Positions 40,973 to 50,309 of a DNA stretch of 64,000 nucleotides are shown in pieces; positions within the stretch are counted from its first letter, which is position 1; every line of letters starts with the position of its first letter. The DNA comes from Pseudogymnoascus destructans (Eukaryota; Ascomycota; Leotiomycetes; Thelebolales; Thelebolaceae): assembly GCF_001641265.1 (NCBI RefSeq), contig NW_020167526.1, forward strand, positions 744,001 to 808,000, read 5' to 3'. Made by a program: the position numbers and the translations under genes. The notes under the pieces are model-generated. The model was not told the origin of the DNA. It worked only from the letters and a program-made list of their open reading frames with translations, and did no database searches.

Positions 40973-41702
40973 GATGTTGAGAGTACTATGGTGGTTGCTT
41001 CTTCAGGCGAGGTGAAGGCCTTCCAATTTTTAACTATATAAAGTCGGCTTTATGCCAATTGTTTAGTTATGGGAATTGTTTGTATGGAATACTACTATAT
41101 ATTTTGCCTGTGCTATCTGGCTTGATTCCATGTACAATATTAAAGAATTACCACCACCGACTCTCGCGCTTTAATCTTGGATAACATGCTTCTGGAGATA
41201 TGATATTACGTACGGTTGAGTTTCCGCATACAGATGTAGCGATGATGTCGTTCCGACGAGTCAGGCATTACTTTGTGTGGGATCCCTTCACCCGTTCAAA
41301 ATACAACAGCACAGGGCAAAAGCCACAGCATTTTGATCGGATAATATGTTGGTGATTCCAACACGACCAATCCGTCGTAGTGCTTATAAATGACAGGCCT
41401 ACAGGACTGTGCAGCCAATCGCCAACCCAGTACAGCCTTGGGCTTCCCCGCAACATGCCAAGAGATGGATACAGACCCTATAGAGCCGAGAACCTAGCGG
41501 ACAACTTGCCACAACCCACACTCACAACTTGGCATCAACTGACAGACCAGTTTGAAATAGTGTCCATTGTTCAACCTATATGCGAAATACGAAAGCCGAT
41601 ATTTAGCCGATACATAAAAAACATGTTCATTTCGACGGCTCCTCCCCTCGTGGTATCAAGTCTATATGCTGCCAAGAAGCGATTGAAGGTTCACTGCAAG
41701 AG
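40973..41702. other. Intergenic, no gene recognised
   Basis: A plus-strand frame of 108 codons (41380-41706) shows no recognisable domain and is considered chance. Confidence 0.4.
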
Positions 41703-42230
41703 TTAGGGTGTGACTCTGAAGTACTGACTCCTAAAATCGAATCTCGTTAGCATATGGTCATGAGGATATAAAATGGCTGGGTTGGATGGACGTACGTAGT
41801 AAGGCAAGTGGACGCCATTGTAGACCGCCGTATGCCCGACGATAATCATGTTAACCATGCCCTGCTTACCCACGTTGCCGAGCGCGAGTGCCGTGTCAAC
41901 AATGGCGTTCATAGGAAGCAAGTTCTGCCCTGGCTTCAACACGAAGTTATCGATGGTGCTGTTGCCGATGAGGCCCTTCTCCTTTGTGGAGATGTGCATC
42001 ACAACCTTTCCCTGTATTTCAGTTAGCAGCTGCAATGATAATGCGACAACGGATACATACAAGCTCGACTGTCAAACAGGCGGGTTTGGAATAAGTGACA
42101 TCCCCGTCAAGTTGGGCCCGGCCATCAAGTTTACTTTAGGCTCCGTAATGTTGAAGCCTGACAGCACCACGGGACGGGCAAGCTTTGCCAAGCATGGGGT
42201 AGGCTTGGCGGCTCCCCTGCCGAGATAGTG
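41703..42230 (-). pseudogene. DUF3712/AsmA-like membrane glycoprotein, C-terminal fragment
   Basis: The minus-strand frame reads PVVLSGFNITEPKVNLMAG and then NLTGMSLIPNPPV, typical of fungal DUF3712 proteins. A missing base then puts the expected L-T-V-E-L out of frame. A likely 49-bp intron (GTATGT..AAATACAG, branch GCTAAC) leads to GKVVMHISTKEKGLIGNSTI and FVLKPGQNLLPMNAIVDTAL, and near the end HTAVYNGVHLPYY. Only the last domain is present, and no start or transmembrane segment is visible upstream. It is a truncated host-gene relic. Confidence 0.55.
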
Positions 42231-43312
42231 TACGGACCAAGGGCTCGGTAGCGAGGATTACCAGCCTAATTTAGCTATAGAGTGCGCCAATACATGTTAA
42301 TCGCTTCCAGGATATAAATTTAGCAGGGGCCAATCGGCGAATTTGACTCCACATTACCATGCCCACATGTTGTCTGCATTCTGGTGATCTGTTAAGGTAA
42401 CTTGGAGATTGGAGAATTGAGGGGTCATGCAGGTTCGTCTCTTCTCGGGGAGTACACGGCTTCGGATTTACGCTTGTTTGTCTCGTCGCCAAAGTCCACG
42501 AAGCTGCTGCGGCTGGCAGTTGTCAAATATCTTGACATCTGATAGTGCTGCTTGGCCTCGTGCCGCCTAAAAGATACGTTGGGGTCTGCACGAAGCTAAT
42601 ATGAGCGATTTAAGCTCTTCGCCTGTTTTCCAAGTTCTGGACGCTGTGTGATATGGTTGCATTTTGGCTAGATTTTTGTCATGGAGGTAATATTCTAAGC
42701 TGGTGGCAGAGAACGCCGAGTGATCCTTCATAGAGAGCGAAGTAATCGGATCAGTTATTATATTGTAACTACGATGTATTGTAGTATGTTGTAGATAATT
42801 TACTGCTGTGAAGCCCGAGTTACGTTCTCCGTCCACGGGCAAGAGCATCCACATATTCAATCTTGCGTTTACTAGGGCTTGCAAGCGGCGTATATAGCGG
42901 GATTGAATAACTGTATTTAGAGACAAATCGACAAAGGATAAAACATTCTTCGGAAGTAATCATCATTTTTATTCATATCCCACTTTGCGAGGCTCTTTCT
43001 TGCCGCCGGAATTCTAACTTTTAGACTTCCGTTGCGTAAAACCGAGGGTTATGTTCGGTGCCCTTGCCACCGCCAGTTTCCTGTTGTCGAATAGTGTCGC
43101 TGCCGTTGACTTTCTGTCACTGCTGCGTTGTTGCCGCTGGTCTTCCTTTCTTGCTAATGACAGAGTGCTGCCGCACCATCATCCATCAGCACCACCAGCG
43201 ATGACGAACCCGCGATCGAGGGCAGATGAGATATGCCCACGTATTTTTGTCTCGAAAAAGGGAAATTCATAACCGCACTTGGCGAACTTCAAATCAAAGT
43301 AGACTTATATTA
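42231..43312. other. Intergenic, no convincing gene
   Basis: The longest frame (42567-42926, minus, 119 codons) has a protein-like composition but no motif I recognise. It may be a chance frame or gene relic. The region ends at the TA target of pogo copy 4. Confidence 0.35.
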
Positions 43313-43314
43313 TA

Positions 43315-45173
43315 ACGTGCATGTATAACGAAAGTGCCAAACAAGCGAAAGTGCCAAAATATCGCGACTACCCCATAAGAATTGCGATAAATCCACCACA
43401 ACAATATAAATTAATTAAAACTACTCAGAGTCCTCTTCCTCAGACCTGTCTATTACAATCTGACAAGTGCGCGCATTGTGTCCAGTCTCACCACACTTGC
43501 CACAGCGACGTGCATGGGTTTCTTCCCTTGGCTTCCGACCACTACTTGCCCTTATTTCTTGCTCTACTTGCTGCACAACGTCCCTCTCGTCCTGTAGCTC
43601 CTGTGCTACCTGTTGACTAAGTGATCCTCCTTGCTGTAGTCGTGTTTTTTTAGCTCTCCGGCGCTTGCTTAGCACTTCATTTGCCTGTCACAGGTTTTGG
43701 TTCTCTGCTTTTAACAATGCTAATTGATGCATTATTTGCGATGCACCCTTTGTAAACTGGTCAACAGCTGCATAGATTGAGGTTGGAGAGCTATTTTGAT
43801 GATGCGCAATTCAGTTTTTAATGAAAGTAGACTGTGATACAGCTTCAGTTGGGTTATTTGGTGTCTGAGAAACCCATGGTTGAGCGGTGTTTGGGCGAGA
43901 GGTTGGAGGTGTTGGCGTCTTAAACCTAAGGTCAAGTGTAGATATTACACTCTTAGGGCTAAATGGAAGAAGCCCAGCACCTCGGAACCCTCCCTGAATA
44001 TTGCTTTCTGTCATTGCAATGTTAAATGCAGCGTGGAAGGCAGGAAAGAAGTCATCCTTAGTAATGTGAATAATATGAGCCCGCATCATATCTTCAATTT
44101 GCCGACCGTAAGCTCTCTTTAATGGGCCAAAACAGCCAACATCAAGTGGTTGGAGTATATGGGAAGAGTGAGCAGGCATACAAAGCGTAATAATGTTGTG
44201 TTCTTTGCAGTACTCCTCAAACTTGTCTGAGTGGTGGCTCTCATGACCATCAAGAACTAACAAGCGATAACCACCAACACTCCGGGGCTTTGTGTGCTTC
44301 TCAAAATGCTGAATCCAATCCATACCTCTCTCGTTTGTAGTCCAGCCATTTGCAGTAACAGCGATTACCCAATCTGCTGGAAATCCGCTATTCTCATACC
44401 AAGATGCAAGGTGGTTTTTACCTGCCACAATGACAAATGGCGGCACTGCCCAACCTTGAGAACTAATGCCTTGGATTACTGTAACCCATTCCCGATTGCC
44501 AGGCTGCACCTTTTTTGCCTTTGCCTGCCCATCTGAGCTCGTTACTACCGTTGCGCTTGAGATGACGCCCATCATAAACCCAGTCTCATCAAAGTTGTAG
44601 ATATCTGCATTGTTGATGCCATACTTTAGAATTGTGTTCCATACAAGCTCAAACCAACCACGAATGACTTCTGGATCTTCGCACTTAGCCCTCTGGTAGT
44701 CGTATTTTCGCTGGAAGCGTGTCCGGAGCTCTACATGGCGCTTAACAAAGTTTGAAGCCCAACGTGACCCGACGCGTGGCGCGTCGCATGTTGCAAGTAG
44801 TCGATTTGCCATATCTTCAACAATAGACAACTGAGGAGGGAACCCTTTAGCAGCTAAGTCAAGTATATACTGAACAAGAACTGATTCCTCTAGGTTACTT
44901 AATTTCCGTAAGTTGGCTTGGATATCGCGTCGGAAGGTACGCCTTGTAAATGGTGACGTAGTTTGCGGTGGTCTACGGAATAGATCCTAGCTGCAACTCG
45001 AAGGCGCAAATTTGGGTCGCTTTGCATAGCTTGGATAGCTAGCACTAATTTGCTTTCATCATTTTTATGGCGCATGTTTTGTTGTGGAGGAATTTAACAT
45101 TTAGTTGGGGGGGTTGGTCACCGCATGATTTTGGCACTTTCGCTTGTTTGGCACTTTCGTTATACATGCACGT
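43315..45173 (-). mobile_element. pogo/Fot-like DNA transposon (copy 4), transposase disabled
   Basis: A 1,859-bp element with ends ACGTGCATGTATAACG..., flanked by TA at 43313-43314 and 45174-45175. One base shorter than copies 2 and 3 because of the coding deletion. It lies 69 bp from the mariner-like element. Confidence 0.92.
43421..45075 (-). pseudogene. pogo/Fot1-type transposase with frameshift and nonsense codon
   Basis: Collinear with the intact transposase at 2308-3963. A single-base deletion at about 44932 (GCGTCGGAAGG versus GCGTCGTGAAGG in copy 2) shifts the N-terminal frame. A TGA at 43811-43813 replaces a CGA present in copies 2 and 3. The central 339 codons (43811-44830) with YNFDETGFMMG, LVLDGHESH and QPLDVGCF remain open, as does the zinc-knuckle tail. 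Confidence 0.88.
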
Positions 45174-45242
45174 TATTTGTAACTAATTAACTATTATTTG
45201 AGACACATACATATTAACAAGTTATCCCCTTTCCATCTGTTA

Positions 45243-46413
45243 CGGACGGAGGTGGCTTTCAAAAGTTTCGTCCTACGCTAGTAATGCCAAGATATGCATA
45301 ACTCGTAAATCGTACTGTTCCCCCTCATCTTACCTCACCGTTTATAGTAATAAAAGTAATTATGGCACCAAATACAGATATTTACAGGGTGTGGACATCT
45401 CTTCGACTACAATATGGAGAATTTTAAAGAAGGCTGGATTCCGAAAGACGAAACTAATGAGGAAGCTTAGATTGACGAAGAAGATGAAGGTAGAGAGGCT
45501 TCAATGGTGCTATAACTATAAGCATTTAACATTCGAGGAGTGGAAAAATATCATTTGGTCAGATGAAACCTCTGTTGTGTTAAACTACCTACGGGGTGGC
45601 TATTAGATTTGGAGGATAGCGGATGAAGCACTTATGAGAAGTTGCATTTGTGAGAGGTGGAAAGGATACTCTGCGTTTATGTTTTAGGGGTGTTTTACCT
45701 ACGACAAAAAAGGGCTATGTCATTGTTGGATTCTGGAAACGAAGCAAGAGAAGAGAGACGTAGAAATTGAAATTAACATAATGAATGAAGAGTTAGAGCC
45801 TATTCTACGTGAGGAATGGGAACTTGCAAATGGAATGCGGAGAATGTCACTCCGTAATCTTCCTAGCACGAAACCACAGTGGAGATGGAATTGAAAAAAT
45901 GGAAAGTTAAGTCAACAAGCAGGAGGAGGTGGAATTGATTGGTAACGCTATCAAAAGAAGATTCTTATTCCAAAACTCTTCCCATTTGCAAAAGAGTGTA
46001 TGGAAAGCCGTCTTAAAACTCTTGTGCGAAAGGATAATGCGCCATCGCATAGCCATTATATCCAACGGGTATTTGATCTTTATGAGATCAAATGGCTATT
46101 TTGGTGTGCTAATTCACCAGACCTTAACACAATTGAGCCATGTTGGCCATGGATGAAGCGACGGACTACACGGAAAGGGGCACCTAAAAGCCGGGCAGAG
46201 GCAATACGGGCATGGGAGGGCTGCTGGGAAGATCTTCCACAATCTCAAATCTAAGCGTGGATTGAGAGGATTCCTCGGCATATACATAAGGTCATTGAAC
46301 TTGAAGGCGGTAACGAGTATAAGGAGGGGCGAGCAGATTGAATAACTTAGTATAAATTAAATTATGAATCATGGCGTTATTAGCGTAGGACAAAACTTTG
46401 AAAGTCACCTCCG
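45243..46413 (+). mobile_element. Tc1/mariner-like relic with about 43-bp TIRs
   Basis: The left end (45243-45289) contains CGGAGGTGGCTTTCAAAAG and the right end (46371-46413) its imperfect reverse complement (CTTTGAAAGTCACCTCCG). Both also share GCGTAGGAC. Each is flanked by TA (45241-45242 and 46414-46415); the left end has an extra CGGA. The two ends are about 87% identical, indicating age. The right end overlaps the last codons of the FAD oxidase gene. Confidence 0.75.
45391..46341 (+). pseudogene. Tc1/mariner-type transposase, heavily mutated
   Basis: Plus-strand frames show a helix-turn-helix end (DISSTTIWRILKKAGFRK), WKNIIWSDETSVVL (first catalytic Asp), RKDNAPSHSHYIQRVFDLY (second Asp) and NSPDLNTIEPCWPWMKRR (third acidic residue). 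The intervening blocks are broken by a TAG at about 45603 and at least two frameshifts (about 45690-45960). The N-terminus is missing or out of frame. Not functional. Confidence 0.75.
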
Positions 46414-48079
46414 TATGCGATCGGCGCATAAAAGCTAAACCTACCCTTCGGATCGTAGTCCTTCTTCAACGAAAGCAGGCGGTCCTGGCGCCACTTATCC
46501 GCTCCATACCACGCCTTTGGTGTCTCATCACCATAGGCATAGTTGACATACGTATTCAGGCTGGTCTGTCCACTGCCCTGATAGAGGACCTGGCGCATCT
46601 GATTACCGAGCTTGAAGGCTTGGTCATCGAGTGCCTTTCCGTTGGGCTTGTAGGTGAGGAGAGGTGCGACGAGGAGGTTATCGGAACGGTAGGCGTATGC
46701 GGTGGCATCATCGCTGATTGCCTTTACTCCCTGTGTGGCGTACCCCTCAAACATGAAGAGCGCGTTGCTGAAAGGAGTCGAGGCGTTGGTGGTAGCTTGG
46801 GTGAAGAGATCGTATACCTGTCGCTGAGCGGTGGTGTTGTATGATTTGAGATAGATGGGGAAGCGTGGGTTGGCGTGTCCGGTAATCTGGCAGGCTCTGT
46901 CGGAAAGGGAGATACCGGTCCACTTGGCCAGGTCAAGGTAGGTACCTGAAGTGGGTTGGGCGAAGATCGGTCCAAGGTCGTGGAAGGGCTTCGTGTAAGC
47001 TGGGTCGACGGCGTCCACACCTTCTTGGATGAGGTACATGACGATCACAGGCTAGAGTGGTTAGAACATTGCCAATACGTCTGAGACTGAACTCACCTTT
47101 GTGTCCAGGGTAGGATCGAAAAACCAATAGGACCAGTTGTTCAAATCCTCGGGAATGGTACCATTTGTGAGCCACATCTGGTTTGCAAGCTCATAAACAG
47201 CCTCGACCTTGTCGCCACTGAAGGTGATAGTCTCCAAGGCGTAGTTGCGGTGCCGGATATCGTAGATCTTGGAAACGACAGAAGTGACGATTCCAAAGTT
47301 GTGGCCGGCGCCCTTCATGGCCCAGAAGACACTGGAGTTCTTGTCCACTGTCATTATGCCGCCATTGGCCTTGACAACTCTCATGGAAACGAATTGATCA
47401 GAAATGAGTCCATGGTGGCCCTGAAGCCATCCGTGGCCACCTCCAAGGGCGGGGCCAAGGTAACCGACACACTCGCAAGTTCCAGTCACTGTGACTGAGT
47501 TTAGCTATCGGGGCCTTTTTATGACAGCAATCGCCTACTCACCAGTTTGTTTTCCTGCCGCCCACAGAGTGTCGGTGACATTCTTAGACATAACTCCACC
47601 ACCAATTGTGACCGTTTGGCCATCTTTAGCGATTTTAATGCGGTTCAGCAGCTTCAGAGAGATCTCAATGCCATTTGTCATCTGCCCAAGAGTAGTGATT
47701 GATCCGTGAACACCATTTGTCGTAAGGAATGGCAGGTATTTGCTGTTCGCAAACTTTACCTATGCCGTGGAAGACTAGTAAGCTACCGCCGCAGAAAGGC
47801 AAAAACGAAGTGGCTTACAGTTTGGACTACATCATTCTCTGTGGCAGGAACAACAACAACATTCGCAACGGGCATGCTCAGGTTGGACCATCTTGCCACC
47901 AAGGAATTGAATCCGTCCGACGTTGGTAGGTAGATCTGGGCGCTTGGCGAGAGGTTGGACGCAAGCTGCGTGAAGTCTACGCCGCGACGTGCGTCGAGAC
48001 CGGAGAAAGAGACATCTGGGCGAGCTACAACTGCTGTGCAAGCGACGTGCGCCGCAAGGCTCAATCTAAGTTGGAACAT
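46380..48079 (-). CDS. Secreted bicovalent-FAD oxidase (BBE-type), four exons
   Basis: Exons 48079-47819, 47759-47543, 47494-47097 and 47051-46380 give 515 residues; all introns are GT..AG. The start MFQLRLSLAAHVACTAVVA is a signal-peptide-like N-terminus. The FAD-binding domain has VVVPATENDVVQTVKFAN, TTNGVHGSITTLG (His for the histidyl-flavin link), CECVGYLGPALGGGHGW (Cys for the cysteinyl link), GLISDQFVSMRVV and GAGHNFGIVTSVV. The berberine-bridge-like C-terminus has WRQDRLLSLKKDYDPKGRFSFYAP. Relatives oxidise sugars, alcohols or secondary-metabolite intermediates with O2, usually outside the cell; the substrate here is unknown. The last 10 codons plus stop (46413-46380) lie inside the right TIR of the mariner-like element, so the original C-terminus has been replaced. 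Starting further upstream is possible but not supported. Confidence 0.85.
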
Positions 48080-48716
48080 GGGAACAGGAATTGGCAGGAA
48101 TCGGCAGACAGCAACGTGGTTACGGGTGAATACTGGTATTAGGAGCAGGTGAGCCATATATGTATAAGCGAAATTGCAGAGTTCCTGGGAATTACAAGGC
48201 GTGGTGCTAAAACGTGTGCTACAGCACACCCTGCGGCGTTAAAAGCTTTGATAGATAGCAACTATTGAGTAGACCCTCGGCAGCATAGTTTGCTTTCCAA
48301 CTTTCTTCGTCTCACGGTATAGCCTCGGATATCCCTGACCCGCGAGAATGGTGGCTAGTTTCCGGGATAGCTAAAAATTACCGCGTTCACTATTCCCAAG
48401 GAAGGCAGAAAGATGGCTAGTTTCAATTCTGTAGACATGTCCTCTAAGCTACCTTCAACACGGCACGGGGGCAGCTCGACGTGGTCGTGGTCGTTAACCA
48501 CAATGACGGCGGTTGGTGGTGTCATAAAGGCAACCACATGCTAGATCGAACAGGCCTTTCGCCGATCTGTCGAGCGACCACGCCCACGAGCCCCGAATCC
48601 CCTGGCTTGACCATAATTCGTGCAGCCACAGGCGGACGGTACCAAATTCGGCAGTATGCCGACGATCGGCTCGTGGGTTTTCCATTACCCGCGATCGACT
48701 AGTTACCCATTGAGTA
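48080..48716. other. Upstream region of the FAD oxidase and adjacent non-coding DNA
   Basis: The first 250 bp should contain the oxidase promoter. CATATATGTATAAGCG (about 48155-48170) is a TATA-like segment on this side. No other gene is seen before the pogo relic. Confidence 0.4.
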
Positions 48717-49370
48717 ACGTATTTGTACACCGAACGGGTCCAACACACCGAACAGTCCAACACACCGAACGGTCCACTTAATCCAACCCTTCACACTGCA
48801 GAACAGCTGTACAACCACCGGCCACTTTAAATCAATTAAAACTACTTCATTATCAGAAGTAATACTTGGCAGGTTCGCGCGTTATGGCCAGTCAGCCCCC
48901 TCTGTACGACGATACTAAGTGATCCTCCTAGCTGTAGTTGTGTTTTTTTAGCCCTCTGGCGCTTGCTAAGCACCTCATTAGCAGCACGGAGGTCCTTTGC
49001 CTCCTCCCGTAGTAACACTAACTCATGTGCCATTTTGGACATCCCTCGAGCCTAGGCATCAATAAGCTTGTACTGTACATATGAGTTGGAGAGCTTACTA
49101 TGGTGCCTAGCAATCTTATTTTTAATGACTGTAGACTCGTACGAGGAGTCTTTGTGTCATGTGGTATATAAAGCGTGTTACGCGTGCCGGAATACTGTAG
49201 TCTTTTTGGCTCAGTGGGATGTAGCGCGAGTGTAACCGTACATCATAACACTTTGTAACCCATGAGTGGGCGCTTCTAGGGCGAGAGCCTAGCGGAGATG
49301 GCGTGTTAAACCTTGGATCTAGGTGAGTCATTAAAGCCTTTTACCCTCTAAAGTCTGTTTTAATATGCCA
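48717..49370 (-). pseudogene. pogo-like element relic with TIR, interrupted by a mini-LTR
   Basis: After TA (48715-48716), the end ACGTATTTGTACACCGAACG has repeated CACCGAAC motifs, the same plan as other ACGT-ended pogo repeats. The minus strand then gives the transposase tail in reverse order of coordinates: GLTGHNARTCQ (zinc-knuckle remnant), EEAKDLRAANEVLSKRQRAKKT, and beyond the insert HLDPRFNTPSPLGSRP. The catalytic domain and the other TIR are missing. Confidence 0.65.
49155..49250 (+). repeat. Short LTR-like insert (96 bp) with 5-bp TSD, second of two
   Basis: Begins TGTCATGTGGTATATAAAGC and ends CATCATAACA, so it has TG..CA ends. The direct duplication CTTTG lies at 49150-49154 and 49251-49255, and pogo homology continues across it. 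It contains a TATA-like box near its start and a TTTTTGGCTCAGTGGGATGT segment. Shares about 90 bp with 38611-38739. It fits a very small solo LTR (TRIM-like) or a tRNA-like short element: GGCTCAGTGG resembles a tRNA A-box. Confidence 0.7.
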
Positions 49371-49510
49371 CTTTTACAGCACAAGAGGTAGAACTTCCCC
49401 ATGGCCACCCAAGCCCAAAGAGATGGATAAGTCCAGGAGGATGGGGGGCGACACATATAAATGACAATGCTCCATTTAGTCTTTGGGATGCGACTACGGG
49501 GACATATTGC

Positions 49511-49966
49511 ATGCCCTCGCAAGAAGAGCTCAAGTGGCTCCGTGCAAGATTTGGCGACGGGGCGATATCACAACCTGGAGACTGGTTTATGACCATCGAG
49601 ACGATAAACCCTCCGAAGCCTATATCTCTTACAATTGGGTGTATGCCGGTAATGTTCACTGCCGTCGGAGAAGACCCGCTACCCCTCACGCCTGACAACC
49701 ATTATTCAAACACACGAATTCCAGACCCATGCGCGGAAGTGTCATGGGAGCCAATGACGTTCCCAACAGTCAACCATAATGTTGCCATTCTTGAGGCCCT
49801 TGAGCCCATCGTAACGTTTTGCTCAATAATATACATGCCATACTGGACGATCGTTGAGCTGGAATATAATGATGGCCGAGTTTATGAAGCAAAATCTCTA
49901 CCAGGAACGGTTGGAAATCGAATGACGCTTTATCACCACGAGGAGACCCATGGCATAAAAAGATGA
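49511..49966 (+). CDS. Hypothetical protein, probably a fragment
   Basis: An open frame of 151 residues (MPSQEELKWLRARFGDGAI..HEETHGIKR) with normal amino-acid composition and no low-complexity. Homology-like reading continues upstream in the same frame (SLWDATTGTYC) with stops before it, so the 5' end seems lost. No signal peptide, membrane segment or known motif is visible. I do not recognise the family. It sits between a pogo relic and the Ginger-like element. Confidence 0.4.
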   Translation: MPSQEELKWLRARFGDGAISQPGDWFMTIETINPPKPISLTIGCMPVMFTAVGEDPLPLTPDNHYSNTRIPDPCAEVSWEPMTFPTVNHNVAILEALEPIVTFCSIIYMPYWTIVELEYNDGRVYEAKSLPGTVGNRMTLYHHEETHGIKR

Positions 49967-49989
49967 GTCAAAGAACACTAGTGTGCGGC

Positions 49990-50069
49990 ACGGGGGACCG
50001 ACCCCGTCGGGGGACCGACCCCGTCGGGGGACCGACCCCGTCGGGGGACCTAAACCGGACCGGACCGCG
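49990..50069. repeat. Three 17-bp GC-rich tandem units plus palindrome
   Basis: GGGGGACCGACCCCGTC occurs three times in a row (49990-50040). It is followed by ACCGGACCGCGGTCCGGT, a near-perfect palindrome (about 50052-50069). Its position just outside the Ginger-like element and its GC content differ from the surroundings. It may be the end of another DNA transposon. Confidence 0.7.
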
Positions 50070-50309
50070 GTCCGGTCTGAAGCTCATAAACCGCGGTTCC
50101 CCGTCGGTCTGCCAAGACTGTCATCACGTGATGACTGGGTTAGTTGACAATGACGTGTAAATATTTGTTCCGGCCCAGTCGCGAATAATTCATATTCGCG
50201 AATGGGCCAGCCCAACCACGAATATGAACCTCCGCGAGCGGGCCGGCCTATTCGCGAATGGGCCGGCCCAACCACGAATAATAGTAATAGTAAAGTAGTA
50301 ATTAAGAAT

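Noticed and set aside
42567..42926. 119-codon minus-strand frame
   Set aside because: No recognised motif, no intron support and no neighbouring context; kept only as a remark in the intergenic entry.
46000..46254. Treating the 84-codon mariner fragment as an intact small gene
   Set aside because: It holds only the last catalytic blocks of a transposase broken by frameshifts upstream.
49155..49250. Possible tRNA gene (GGCTCAGTGG resembles an A-box)
   Set aside because: No B-box or cloverleaf is visible, and the TG..CA ends plus 5-bp duplication fit an LTR-like insert better.
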